Source of the DNA: an uncultured Massilia sp.
GTDB taxonomy: Bacteria; Pseudomonadota; Gammaproteobacteria; Burkholderiales; Burkholderiaceae_D
Length of the DNA: 64,000 bases
Reading direction: 5' to 3'
NCBI RefSeq assembly: GCF_913773735.1
Contig: NZ_CAJYEB010000004.1
Coordinates: 1 to 64,000, forward strand
Part shown: in pieces, positions 41,761 to 50,145 of the stretch
Numbering within the stretch: position 1 is the stretch's first letter
Layout: each line of letters starts with the position of its first letter
Position numbers and translations under genes: made by a program
Notes under the pieces: model-generated
Databases searched by the model: none
What the model saw: the letters and a program-made list of their open reading frames with translations, nothing else
Told to the model about the DNA's origin: nothing

Positions 41761-41803
41761 TATTCAAAACGTCAACTTGCTGCTATGGTTTAACAGTTTT
41801 CCC

Positions 41804-41905
41804 ATGCGATTCCGTCGCATGTTCATGACGCACCGCAGTAAAACAAGAACGAGCGGCCGTCTTCCCGGCCGTTGTCCGAGATGTAGCGTGATTCAGGAGA
41901 CTTAA
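41804..41905 (+). other. Structured leader with possible 33-codon ORF
   Basis: The leader holds two hairpins: CATGCGA/TCGCATG (41803-41821) and CGGCCG/CGGCCG (41854-41871). An ORF of 33 codons runs from the ATG at 41804 to a TAA at 41903-41905 that overlaps the tldD ATG in TAATG. Its product would be basic, with two cysteines (RCPRCS). It has no Shine-Dalgarno sequence, so it may be translated weakly, act as a coupling leader, or be chance. Confidence 0.3.
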
Positions 41906-43542
41906 TGGAACGCCGTACCTTCCTCAACATCAGCGGCCTGGCTTTCGGGTCGATGCTGGTCCCCGTGTTCGGCCGCGCGATCGCCGCCGAAGAACTGCTC
42001 AACCCGATGGCGGTCGCCGCCAAGAAGGCCCTGGCCGACACGGCGATGAACGCCGCCACCCAGGCCGGCGCGTCGTACTGCGACGTGCGGATCGGGCGCT
42101 ATCTGAACCAGTACATCGTCACGCGCGACCTGAACGTCGAGAACGTGACGAATACCGAATCGGCCGGCGTGGGCGTGCGCGTGATCGCTTCCGGCGCCTA
42201 CGGCTTCGCCGCCACCAACGACATGAGCAGCGACGGCGTGGCCAACGCCGCGCGCCAGGCGGTGGCGATCGCCAAGGCCAATGCCCGGCTGCAGGGCGAG
42301 CCGGTGCAGCTGGCGCCGGTGAAGGGCGTGGGCGAAGTCTCGTGGGCGACGCCGGTCAAGAAGGACTGGCGCACGGTGCCCATCAAGGAAAAGGCCGAGC
42401 TGCTGATCGCCGCCAACAAGGCCGGCATGGACGGCGGCGCCAACTTCATGCAGTCGATGCTGTTCCAGGTGAACCAGCAGAAGTATTTCGCGTCCACCGA
42501 CGGCTCCTACATCGACCAGGACGTCCAGCGCCTGTGGGCGCCGGTCTCGGCCACCGCCGTCGACAAGGCGAGCGGCAAGTTCCGCTCGCGCAGCGGCCTG
42601 TCGACCCCGGTCGGCATGGGCTACGAATACCTGGACGGCCGTCCCGCGGACAAGATCAAGGCCGCGGGCGGCGTCGCCACGCTGTACACGAACTCCTACG
42701 ACATCGTCGAGGACGCGCGCGCGGCCGGCCGCGACGCCAAGCGCAAGCTGACCGCCAAGTCGGTCGTGCCGGGCAAGTACGACCTGGTGCTCTCGCCCGA
42801 GCACCTGTGGCTGACCATCCACGAGTCGGTCGGCCACCCGACCGAGCTCGATCGCGTGCTGGGCTACGAGGCCAACTACGCCGGCACCAGCTTCGCCACG
42901 CTGGACAAGTGGGAATCGAAGAACTTCAAGTACGGTTCGCCGCTGGTGAACATCGTGGCCGACAAGACCACCCCGGGTTCGCTGGGCGCGGTGGGCTACG
43001 ACGACGAAGGCGTCAAGTGCAAGCGCTGGGACATCATCAAGGACGGCGTGCTGGTGAGCTACCAGGCCACGCGCGACCAGGCCCACATCATCGGCGAGAA
43101 GGAATCGCAGGGCTGCTCGTACGCGGACAGCTGGAGCAACGTGCAGTTCCAGCGCATGCCCAACGTCTCGCTGCAGGCGGGCACCAGGAAGATGACGCCG
43201 GACGAGATGGTCAAGGGCGTCAAGAAGGGCATCTACATCGTCGGCGACGGCTCGTTCTCGATCGACCAGCAGCGCTACAACTTCCAGTTCGGCGGCCAGC
43301 TGTTCTACGAGATCAAGGACGGCAAGATCGGCGAGATGCTGGAAGACGTGGCCTACCAGTCGAACACCCAGGACTTCTGGAACGCCTGCACGGCGCTGTG
43401 CGACGAGCGCGACTGGCGCATGGGCGGGTCCTTCTTCGACGGCAAGGGCCAGCCGCCGCAGATCAGCATCGTCTCGCACGGTTCCCCGACCGCGCGCTTC
43501 AACGGCATCAACGTCATCAACACCGCCCGCAAGATCGGCTAA
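41905..43542 (+). CDS. TldD-like metallopeptidase with Tat signal (first copy)
   Basis: This 545-residue protein belongs to the TldD/PmbA peptidase family and keeps the zinc motif HESVGH (His306, Glu307, His311). Unlike the cytoplasmic TldD of enteric bacteria, it starts with a twin-arginine signal, MERRTFLNISG, then a weakly hydrophobic stretch ending RAIAAEE. It should therefore cross the membrane folded. The usual C-terminal Cys-Gly-Lys zinc ligand region reads FDGKGQ, so the third ligand may differ. AGGAG precedes the ATG. It is the first gene of a nine-gene operon behind a sigma-54 promoter. A copy about 80 percent identical by eye lies two genes on. TldD/TldE pairs cleave unfolded or peptide substrates, including microcin B17 precursors. 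Confidence 0.9.
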   Translation: MERRTFLNISGLAFGSMLVPVFGRAIAAEELLNPMAVAAKKALADTAMNAATQAGASYCDVRIGRYLNQYIVTRDLNVENVTNTESAGVGVRVIASGAYGFAATNDMSSDGVANAARQAVAIAKANARLQGEPVQLAPVKGVGEVSWATPVKKDWRTVPIKEKAELLIAANKAGMDGGANFMQSMLFQVNQQKYFASTDGSYIDQDVQRLWAPVSATAVDKASGKFRSRSGLSTPVGMGYEYLDGRPADKIKAAGGVATLYTNSYDIVEDARAAGRDAKRKLTAKSVVPGKYDLVLSPEHLWLTIHESVGHPTELDRVLGYEANYAGTSFATLDKWESKNFKYGSPLVNIVADKTTPGSLGAVGYDDEGVKCKRWDIIKDGVLVSYQATRDQAHIIGEKESQGCSYADSWSNVQFQRMPNVSLQAGTRKMTPDEMVKGVKKGIYIVGDGSFSIDQQRYNFQFGGQLFYEIKDGKIGEMLEDVAYQSNTQDFWNACTALCDERDWRMGGSFFDGKGQPPQISIVSHGSPTARFNGINVINTARKIG

Positions 43543-43560
43543 GGCAGGAGCACACACACC

Positions 43561-44898
43561 ATGACCATCCTGAACCAGGAACAAACCAAGCGCATCTGCG
43601 ACCGCGTGCTGTCCTACTCCAAGGCCGACGAGTGCGTCGTCACCGTCGGCGGCAGCCGCGAGGGCAATATCCGCTTCGCCCGCAACGCCGTGTCGACCGC
43701 CGGCCTGGCCGACGACACCAACGTGACCGTGCAGGTCGCCTTCGGCAAGCGCCAGGGCACCGCCAGCATCAACGAATTCGACGACAAGTCGCTGGAAAAG
43801 GTCGTGCGCCGCGCCGAGGACCTGGCGCGCCTGGCGCCGGAAAACCCGGAGTTCATGCCGACCGTCGACAAGCAGGCCTACAAGGCCTCGAAGACCTTCG
43901 ATGCGAAGACCGCCGCCATCGATCCGGAATTCCGCGCCCAGGCCGCCGCCTATGCGATCGAGGCCTGCCGCAAGAACAAGCTGGTCGCGGCCGGCTTCTT
44001 CAACGACAGCACCGCCTTTTCCGCCGTCGCCAACTCGAAAGGCGTGTGGGGCCACCAGGACGCCACCGGCCTGGACTTCACCTGCACCGTGCGCACCGAG
44101 GACGGCCGCGGTTCCGGCTGGGTCAAGCGCTCGGCCACCGAGGCCGCCCGCTTCGACCCGCGCGAGGCCGCCGACGTGGCGATCGAAAAGGCGCTGCGCT
44201 CGGTCGATGCGAAAGCGCTGGAGCCGGGCCGCTACACCGTGATCCTGGAGCCGGCCGCCACCTCCGAGCTGCTGGGCGCCATGCTGTCCGGCTTCGACGC
44301 GCGCCGCACCGACGAGGGCCGCAGCTTCTTGTCGAAGAAGGGCGGCGCCTCGCGCCTGGGCGACAAGCTGTTCGACGAGAAGGTCAACATCTGGGCCGAC
44401 CCGTGGAACCCGGACGTGCCGGTGCTGCCCTGGGACGGCGGCAGCCTGGTCGCGCGCCAGCGCATGGAGCTGATCAAGGACGGCAAGGTCAATGCGCTGC
44501 AGTACTCGCGCTACTGGGCCCAGAAGAAGGGCGTGGCGCCGACGGCGCGGCCGGGCAACATCATCATGGCCGGCACCGACAAGTCGACGCTCGACCTGAT
44601 CGCCAGCACCAAGAAGGGCATCCTGGTCACGCGCACCTGGTACATCCGCATGGTCGATCCGCAATCGGTGCTGCTGACGGGCCTGACGCGCGACGGCACC
44701 TTCTACATCGAGAACGGCAAGATCAAGTACCCGATCAAGAACTTCCGCTTCAACGAGAGCCCGGTGACCATGCTGAACAACATCGAGGAGATCGGCAAGC
44801 CGGTGATCATCGGCGGCGACGAGGTGCCGTACCAGATGTCGATCCCGCCGATGAAGGTACGCGACTTCAACTTCACGTCGCTGTCCGACGCGGTCTGA
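43561..44898 (+). CDS. TldE/PmbA-like partner protein
   Basis: This 445-residue protein has the PmbA/TldE fold (VTVGGSREGNIRFARNAVST near the N-terminus, then TVILEPAATSELLGAMLSGF and FLSKKGGASRLGDKLF). It lacks the HExxxH zinc motif, as usual for TldE, which supports the TldD subunit. It has no signal peptide or Tat motif even though both neighbouring TldD copies have one. In known complexes TldD and TldE assemble, so it may be carried out with a Tat-tagged partner or stay inside; this is inference. It lies 18 bases after the first tldD-like gene, with AGGAG upstream of its ATG. Confidence 0.88.
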   Translation: MTILNQEQTKRICDRVLSYSKADECVVTVGGSREGNIRFARNAVSTAGLADDTNVTVQVAFGKRQGTASINEFDDKSLEKVVRRAEDLARLAPENPEFMPTVDKQAYKASKTFDAKTAAIDPEFRAQAAAYAIEACRKNKLVAAGFFNDSTAFSAVANSKGVWGHQDATGLDFTCTVRTEDGRGSGWVKRSATEAARFDPREAADVAIEKALRSVDAKALEPGRYTVILEPAATSELLGAMLSGFDARRTDEGRSFLSKKGGASRLGDKLFDEKVNIWADPWNPDVPVLPWDGGSLVARQRMELIKDGKVNALQYSRYWAQKKGVAPTARPGNIIMAGTDKSTLDLIASTKKGILVTRTWYIRMVDPQSVLLTGLTRDGTFYIENGKIKYPIKNFRFNESPVTMLNNIEEIGKPVIIGGDEVPYQMSIPPMKVRDFNFTSLSDAV

Positions 44899-44935
44899 TA
44901 CGCATGCGGGCGGTGCGCACGTACACCGCGACGCC

Positions 44936-44960
44936 GTAGGGTGGGCACCCTGTGCCCACC
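44936..44960. repeat. GTAGGGTGGGCA palindrome inside the operon
   Basis: GTAGGGTGGGCA is followed after CCCTG by TGCCCACC, giving a strong eight-base hairpin in the 84-base gap between the TldE-like gene and the second tldD-like gene. It could act as an mRNA processing or stabilising hairpin that changes the ratio of upstream to downstream products. Confidence 0.65.
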
Positions 44961-44982
44961 ATCGCATCCCAACGGAGCATCC

Positions 44983-46620
44983 ATGGAACGCCGTACCTTC
45001 CTCAAGATCGGCGCCGGCACCGCCGGCGCCATGCTGGTCCCCATCCACGGCAGCGTCATCGCCGCCGAACAGCTGCTCGATCCGCTCGCCGCGAGCGTCA
45101 AGAAGGCGCTGGCCGACGCCGCCATGGACGCCGCGAAAAAGGCCGGCGCCTCGTACTGCGACGTGCGCATCGGCCGCTACCTGAACCAGTACGTCACCAC
45201 GCGCGACCTGAACGTCGAGAGCGTGACCAATACCGAATCGACCGGCGTCGGCGTGCGCGTGATCGCATCCGGCGCCTACGGCTTCGCCGCCACCAATTCG
45301 CTGCACCCGGACGCCGTCGCCAGCGCGGCGCGCCAGGCCGTGGCCATCGCCAGGGCCAATGCGAAGCTGCAGGCCGAGCCGGTGCAGCTGGCGCCCGTGC
45401 AGGGCGTGGGCGAAGTCGCGTGGGCCACGCCGTTCAAGCGCGACTGGCGCACGGTGCCCATCAAGGACAAGGCCGAGATGCTGATCGCCGCCAACAAGGC
45501 GGGCCTGGATGCCGGCGCCAGTTTCATGACGGCGAACCTGTTCCAGGTGAACCAGCAGAAGTACTTCGCGTCCACCGACGGCTCCTACATCGACCAGGAC
45601 ATCCATCGCCTGTGGGCGCCCCTGACCGCCACCGCCGTCGACAAGGCGACCGGCAAGTTCCGCTCGCGCGCCGGCCTGGCGCCGCCGGTGGGCATGGGCT
45701 ACGAGTACTTCGACGCCAGGCCCGAGCACAGGATCCGCGCCGCCGGCGGCGTCGCCACGCTGTACGACGGCGGCTACGACATCGTCGAGGAAGCCAGGAG
45801 CGCCGGCCGCCAGGCGCGCGAGAAGCTGACCGCGAAGAGCGTCGATCCGGGCAAGTACGACCTCGTGATCGCGCCGGAAAACCTGTTCCTCACCATCCAC
45901 GAGTCGGTCGGCCACCCGACCGAGCTGGATCGCGTGCTGGGCTACGAGGCCAACTACGCCGGCACCAGCTTCTGCACGCTGGACAAGTGGGAGTCGAAGC
46001 GCTTCAACTTCGGTTCGAAGATCGTCAACTTCGTCGGCGAGAAGACCACCCCCGGCTCGCTGGGCGCCGTCGGGTACGACGACGAGGGCGTGCCGGCCAG
46101 GCGCTGGGACATCGTCCGCGACGGCATCCTGGTCAACTACCAGGCCACGCGCGACCAGGCCCACATCATCGGCGAGAAGGCGTCGCACGGCTGCTCGTAC
46201 GCGGACAGCTGGAGCAACGTGCAGTTCCAGCGCATGCCCAACGTCTCGCTGGTCGCCGGCAGCAAGAAGCTCACGCCCGACGAGATGGTCAAGGACGTCA
46301 AGCGCGGCATCTACGTGCTGGGGCGCGGATCGTATTCGATCGACCAGCAGCGCTACAACTTCCAGTTCGGCGGCCAGCTGTACTACGAGATCAAGGACGG
46401 CAGGATCGGCCAGATGCTGGAAGACGTGGCCTACCAGTCGAACACGCAGGACTTCTGGAACGCCTGCACCGCGATCTGCGACGAGCGCGACTGGCGCATG
46501 AGCGGCTCCTTCTTCGACGGCAAGGGCCAGCCGAGCCAGGTCAGCGCCGTCTCGCACGGGTCGGCGACCACGCGCTTTGACGGCATCAACGTGATCAATA
46601 CCGGACGCAAGATCGGGTGA
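44983..46620 (+). CDS. TldD-like metallopeptidase with Tat signal (second copy)
   Basis: This 545-residue paralogue of the protein at 41905 aligns without visible gaps over its whole length. It carries a textbook twin-arginine signal (MERRTFLKIGAG) and the zinc motif HESVGH at the same positions (306-311). Differences cluster in the signal peptide, around residues 105-110 and 195-205, and near 245-260, which suggests different partners or substrates. CGGAG lies before the ATG at 44983; the frame starting at 44941 is within the upstream repeat. The D-E-D order could allow two different TldD-TldE complexes sharing one TldE subunit. Confidence 0.9.
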   Translation: MERRTFLKIGAGTAGAMLVPIHGSVIAAEQLLDPLAASVKKALADAAMDAAKKAGASYCDVRIGRYLNQYVTTRDLNVESVTNTESTGVGVRVIASGAYGFAATNSLHPDAVASAARQAVAIARANAKLQAEPVQLAPVQGVGEVAWATPFKRDWRTVPIKDKAEMLIAANKAGLDAGASFMTANLFQVNQQKYFASTDGSYIDQDIHRLWAPLTATAVDKATGKFRSRAGLAPPVGMGYEYFDARPEHRIRAAGGVATLYDGGYDIVEEARSAGRQAREKLTAKSVDPGKYDLVIAPENLFLTIHESVGHPTELDRVLGYEANYAGTSFCTLDKWESKRFNFGSKIVNFVGEKTTPGSLGAVGYDDEGVPARRWDIVRDGILVNYQATRDQAHIIGEKASHGCSYADSWSNVQFQRMPNVSLVAGSKKLTPDEMVKDVKRGIYVLGRGSYSIDQQRYNFQFGGQLYYEIKDGRIGQMLEDVAYQSNTQDFWNACTAICDERDWRMSGSFFDGKGQPSQVSAVSHGSATTRFDGINVINTGRKIG

Positions 46621-46630
46621 GGGGCAGGGC

Positions 46631-47251
46631 ATGGCCGTCTACGATTTCTATTTCACGCGCCTGACCTACGAGTCGGGCGACTGGGACGTGGACCAGCGCA
46701 TGCCCAGCAACGTGCTCAATTCCCTGGTCGAGTACACCACGCTGCGCGTGGACCCGGCCGAGCGCGTGATCGCCCTGTCCGACCCGAAGATGCTGGAAGC
46801 GCCGTTCTGCTACCTGGCCGGGCACAAGCTGGTGCAGTTCACGCCGGCCGAGCGCAGGAACTTCGAGCGCTACGTGAAGGGCGGCGGCTTCGTCTTCGTG
46901 GACGACTGCAACCACGACATCGACGGCCTGTTCGCCAAGTCCTTCGAGGCCGAGATGGCGCGCATCTTCGGCGCGCGTGCATTGAAGAAGATCCCCAACG
47001 ACCACCGCCTGTATTCGAGCTTCTTCCATTTCGACGGGCCGCCCAACACGGCGGTGGAGCTGAACGGCTGGGGCGACGACCTGGTGCACGAGTACCTGCG
47101 CGCCATCGAGGTGAACGGCCGCATCGGCGTGCTGTACTCGAACAAGGACTACGGCTGCGAGTGGGACTACGACTTCCGCAACAAGCGCTGGCTGGCGGTC
47201 GACAACACCCGCTTCGCGGTCAACATCATTCAATACGCATTGGGAGCATAG
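46631..47251 (+). CDS. DUF4159 protein (GATase-like fold)
   Basis: This 206-residue protein belongs to DUF4159, a family with a class I glutamine-amidotransferase-like fold usually found beside MoxR/BatA genes. Landmarks are YDFYFTRLTYESGDWDVDQRMP at the start, FTPAERRNFERYVKGGGFVFVDDCNHDI and GWGDDLVHEYL. The usual DUF4159 N-terminal signal peptide is absent, so this version should stay in the cytoplasm unless exported with others. It starts 10 bases after tldD2 and ends 3 bases before moxR, so operon membership is firm. No enzymatic activity is known for the family. Confidence 0.88.
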   Translation: MAVYDFYFTRLTYESGDWDVDQRMPSNVLNSLVEYTTLRVDPAERVIALSDPKMLEAPFCYLAGHKLVQFTPAERRNFERYVKGGGFVFVDDCNHDIDGLFAKSFEAEMARIFGARALKKIPNDHRLYSSFFHFDGPPNTAVELNGWGDDLVHEYLRAIEVNGRIGVLYSNKDYGCEWDYDFRNKRWLAVDNTRFAVNIIQYALGA

Positions 47252-47254
47252 GCA

Positions 47255-48253
<999 letters not shown>

Positions 48254-48259
48254 GGCGCC

Positions 48260-49144
48260 GTGCCGGCCACTGCGGCGCTGGCCGCGCACACGGGCAAGCT
48301 CGCGCTGGCCATCCGCCACGTGCTGGCGGGACTCGGCCATGGCATCCACGTCGGGCGCGAGCGCGGCGCCGGCGTCGAGTTCTCGGAATACCGCGCCTAC
48401 GTGCCGGGCGACGAGTGGCGCCGCGTCGACTGGAAGCTGATGGCGCGCGCCGACCGCTACTTCGTGCGCGAGGCCGAGCGCGACAGCCACGTGGCCGTGT
48501 GGCTGGTGCTGGACGCCAGCGCGTCGATGCGCGAGCCGAGCCGCGCGGTCGAGGGTTTGAGCAAGCTGGGCTACGCCAGGCTGCTGCTGGGCTGCGTCGC
48601 GGCGATCGCCCAGCGCCAGGGCGACGCCTTCGGCCTGGTCGTGTGCGGCGGAGAACGCGCGCACTTGATCCCGGCCCTGCGCGGACCGCGCCAGCTGCAG
48701 CGCGTGCTGGCGCGGCTGGAGGCCGCCGACGCCGGCGGCGGCCTGCCCGACGGCGAGACGCTGCGCGCCAGCCTGCACTTCGCGCGCGCGCCGGCCGTCG
48801 TGTGCGCCGCCGGCGACTTCCTCGACTGGCCGTCGCCGCTGTCGGCGGCGCTGCTGCGCCTGCGCGGCATGCGCCACGACGTGCGCGTCCTGTGCCTGCA
48901 CACGCAGGCCGAGGCGGACGGCGGCTTCGATCCGCAACTGGCCTACCGCGATCCGGAAGGCGCCGAGGGGACGATGCGCTTCGGGCGCGACCTGCGCGCC
49001 GGCTACCTGCATCACCGCGCCGCGCATTTCGACGAGGTGGCCCGGCAATGCCGCCGCCACGACCTGCCGCTGGTGCAGGCCTGCATCGAGCAGGCGCCGG
49101 CCGAGGTCTTGCGCAGCCTGCTGCGCCGCGGAGGCGGGCGATGA
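48260..49144 (+). CDS. DUF58 / VWA-like MoxR partner
   Basis: This 294-residue protein shows the DUF58 signature GAGVEFSEYRAYVPGDEWRRVDW and a VWA-like domain with a metal-site start at LVLDASASM. DUF58 proteins are the standard partners of MoxR ATPases. The MIDAS motif Asp-x-Ser-x-Ser reads DASAS, so metal binding is plausible. It starts at a GTG six bases after moxR and overlaps the next gene by four bases (ATGA). Confidence 0.9.
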   Translation: MPATAALAAHTGKLALAIRHVLAGLGHGIHVGRERGAGVEFSEYRAYVPGDEWRRVDWKLMARADRYFVREAERDSHVAVWLVLDASASMREPSRAVEGLSKLGYARLLLGCVAAIAQRQGDAFGLVVCGGERAHLIPALRGPRQLQRVLARLEAADAGGGLPDGETLRASLHFARAPAVVCAAGDFLDWPSPLSAALLRLRGMRHDVRVLCLHTQAEADGGFDPQLAYRDPEGAEGTMRFGRDLRAGYLHHRAAHFDEVARQCRRHDLPLVQACIEQAPAEVLRSLLRRGGGR

Positions 49145-50145
49145 ACGCGAGCCTGTGGTGGTGGGCGCTGCCGGTCCTGTTGCTGCCGATCCTGTGGCAC
49201 CGCAGGAAGCGCCAGCAGGCGGACAGCGTGCCGCTGGCGACCGCGCGCTTCCTGCCCCGGGCCGAGCCGCTGCAGCGGCGCACGTGGTCCTGGGACGACC
49301 CGCTGCTCCTGCTGCTGCGCTGCCTGCTGCTGCTGGCGGCGCTCGCCCTGCTGGCCGATCCGGTGTGGCCCTGGCGCGGTTCCGCCGTGCTGGTCGTGCC
49401 GGGCAGCGACCCGGCCCTGGTCGAACGGGAGGCGCGCGCGGCGGGCCTGCAGGAGGCGCCGCGGCTGGCGCTGCCGGATCGCGACGCCGTCCGCTGGATC
49501 CATGCGCACGAGCGCGAATTCGCCCTGGACGCGCGCCTGCTGGCGGTGGGCGACGTGACGATGCCGGCCGGGCTGCCGCGCTTTCGCCATGCCGTGACCC
49601 TGCGTAGTACGCCGGCGCCGGCGCCGGCGCCGCTCGCTGCGGTCGAGCGTCATGTCGCCGTGTTCAGCGCGCGCGCGGACGCGTGGCGGCGCCTGTTCGG
49701 CGCCGTCGACGGGCCGCTGCGCGTGGTCGTCGATGCGCAGGCCGGCGCGGGCACGCACCTGGTCGTCTGGGACCGCGCCGAGGCGCCGCCGGCCGGCCTG
49801 CGCGCGCCGCTGTGGTGGATCGCCGACGCGACCGCCTTCCCCGAACTGGCGCGCGCGCCGCAGGTGCACGGCATGCGCTACCTGGATACGCCGCGCGGCC
49901 GCCTGTGGAGCGCGGACGGCTGGCCGCCCCTGGATGCGCAAGAGGCGCGCGTGCTGCTGTCCGACTGGCAGCGCCTGCACGACGGCCCGCGGCCCTTCAC
50001 CGCGCCCCCTCTCGCGCTGGCGCCGGATGCGGCGGCGCCGGCCTCGGACGACCATGAGGAGAGCGCATTGCGCGAGCGCCTGGCATGGCTGCTGGTGGTC
50101 CTGTTTGCCCTGGAAAGGATGCTGACCCATGTCCGCCGACGCTGA
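49141..50145 (+). CDS. BatA-like membrane protein
   Basis: This 334-residue protein has the BatA N-terminal pattern: a first membrane segment (LWWWALPVLLLPILWH), a loop with LPRAEPLQRRTWSWDDPLLLLLR, then a second membrane segment (LLLLAALALLADPVW). A large extracytoplasmic region follows, with one more hydrophobic helix near the C-terminus (LAWLLVVLFALERML). A full VWA domain is not visible. It overlaps the DUF58 gene upstream by 4 bases and the next gene by 17, so translation is coupled. Confidence 0.8.
   Translation: MNASLWWWALPVLLLPILWHRRKRQQADSVPLATARFLPRAEPLQRRTWSWDDPLLLLLRCLLLLAALALLADPVWPWRGSAVLVVPGSDPALVEREARAAGLQEAPRLALPDRDAVRWIHAHEREFALDARLLAVGDVTMPAGLPRFRHAVTLRSTPAPAPAPLAAVERHVAVFSARADAWRRLFGAVDGPLRVVVDAQAGAGTHLVVWDRAEAPPAGLRAPLWWIADATAFPELARAPQVHGMRYLDTPRGRLWSADGWPPLDAQEARVLLSDWQRLHDGPRPFTAPPLALAPDAAAPASDDHEESALRERLAWLLVVLFALERMLTHVRRR

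Noticed and set aside
41902..46632. A 1,576-codon minus-strand frame across the tldD genes
   Set aside because: It mirrors three well-supported genes, has internal repetition only because the two tldD copies are similar, and has no start or ribosome site of its own.
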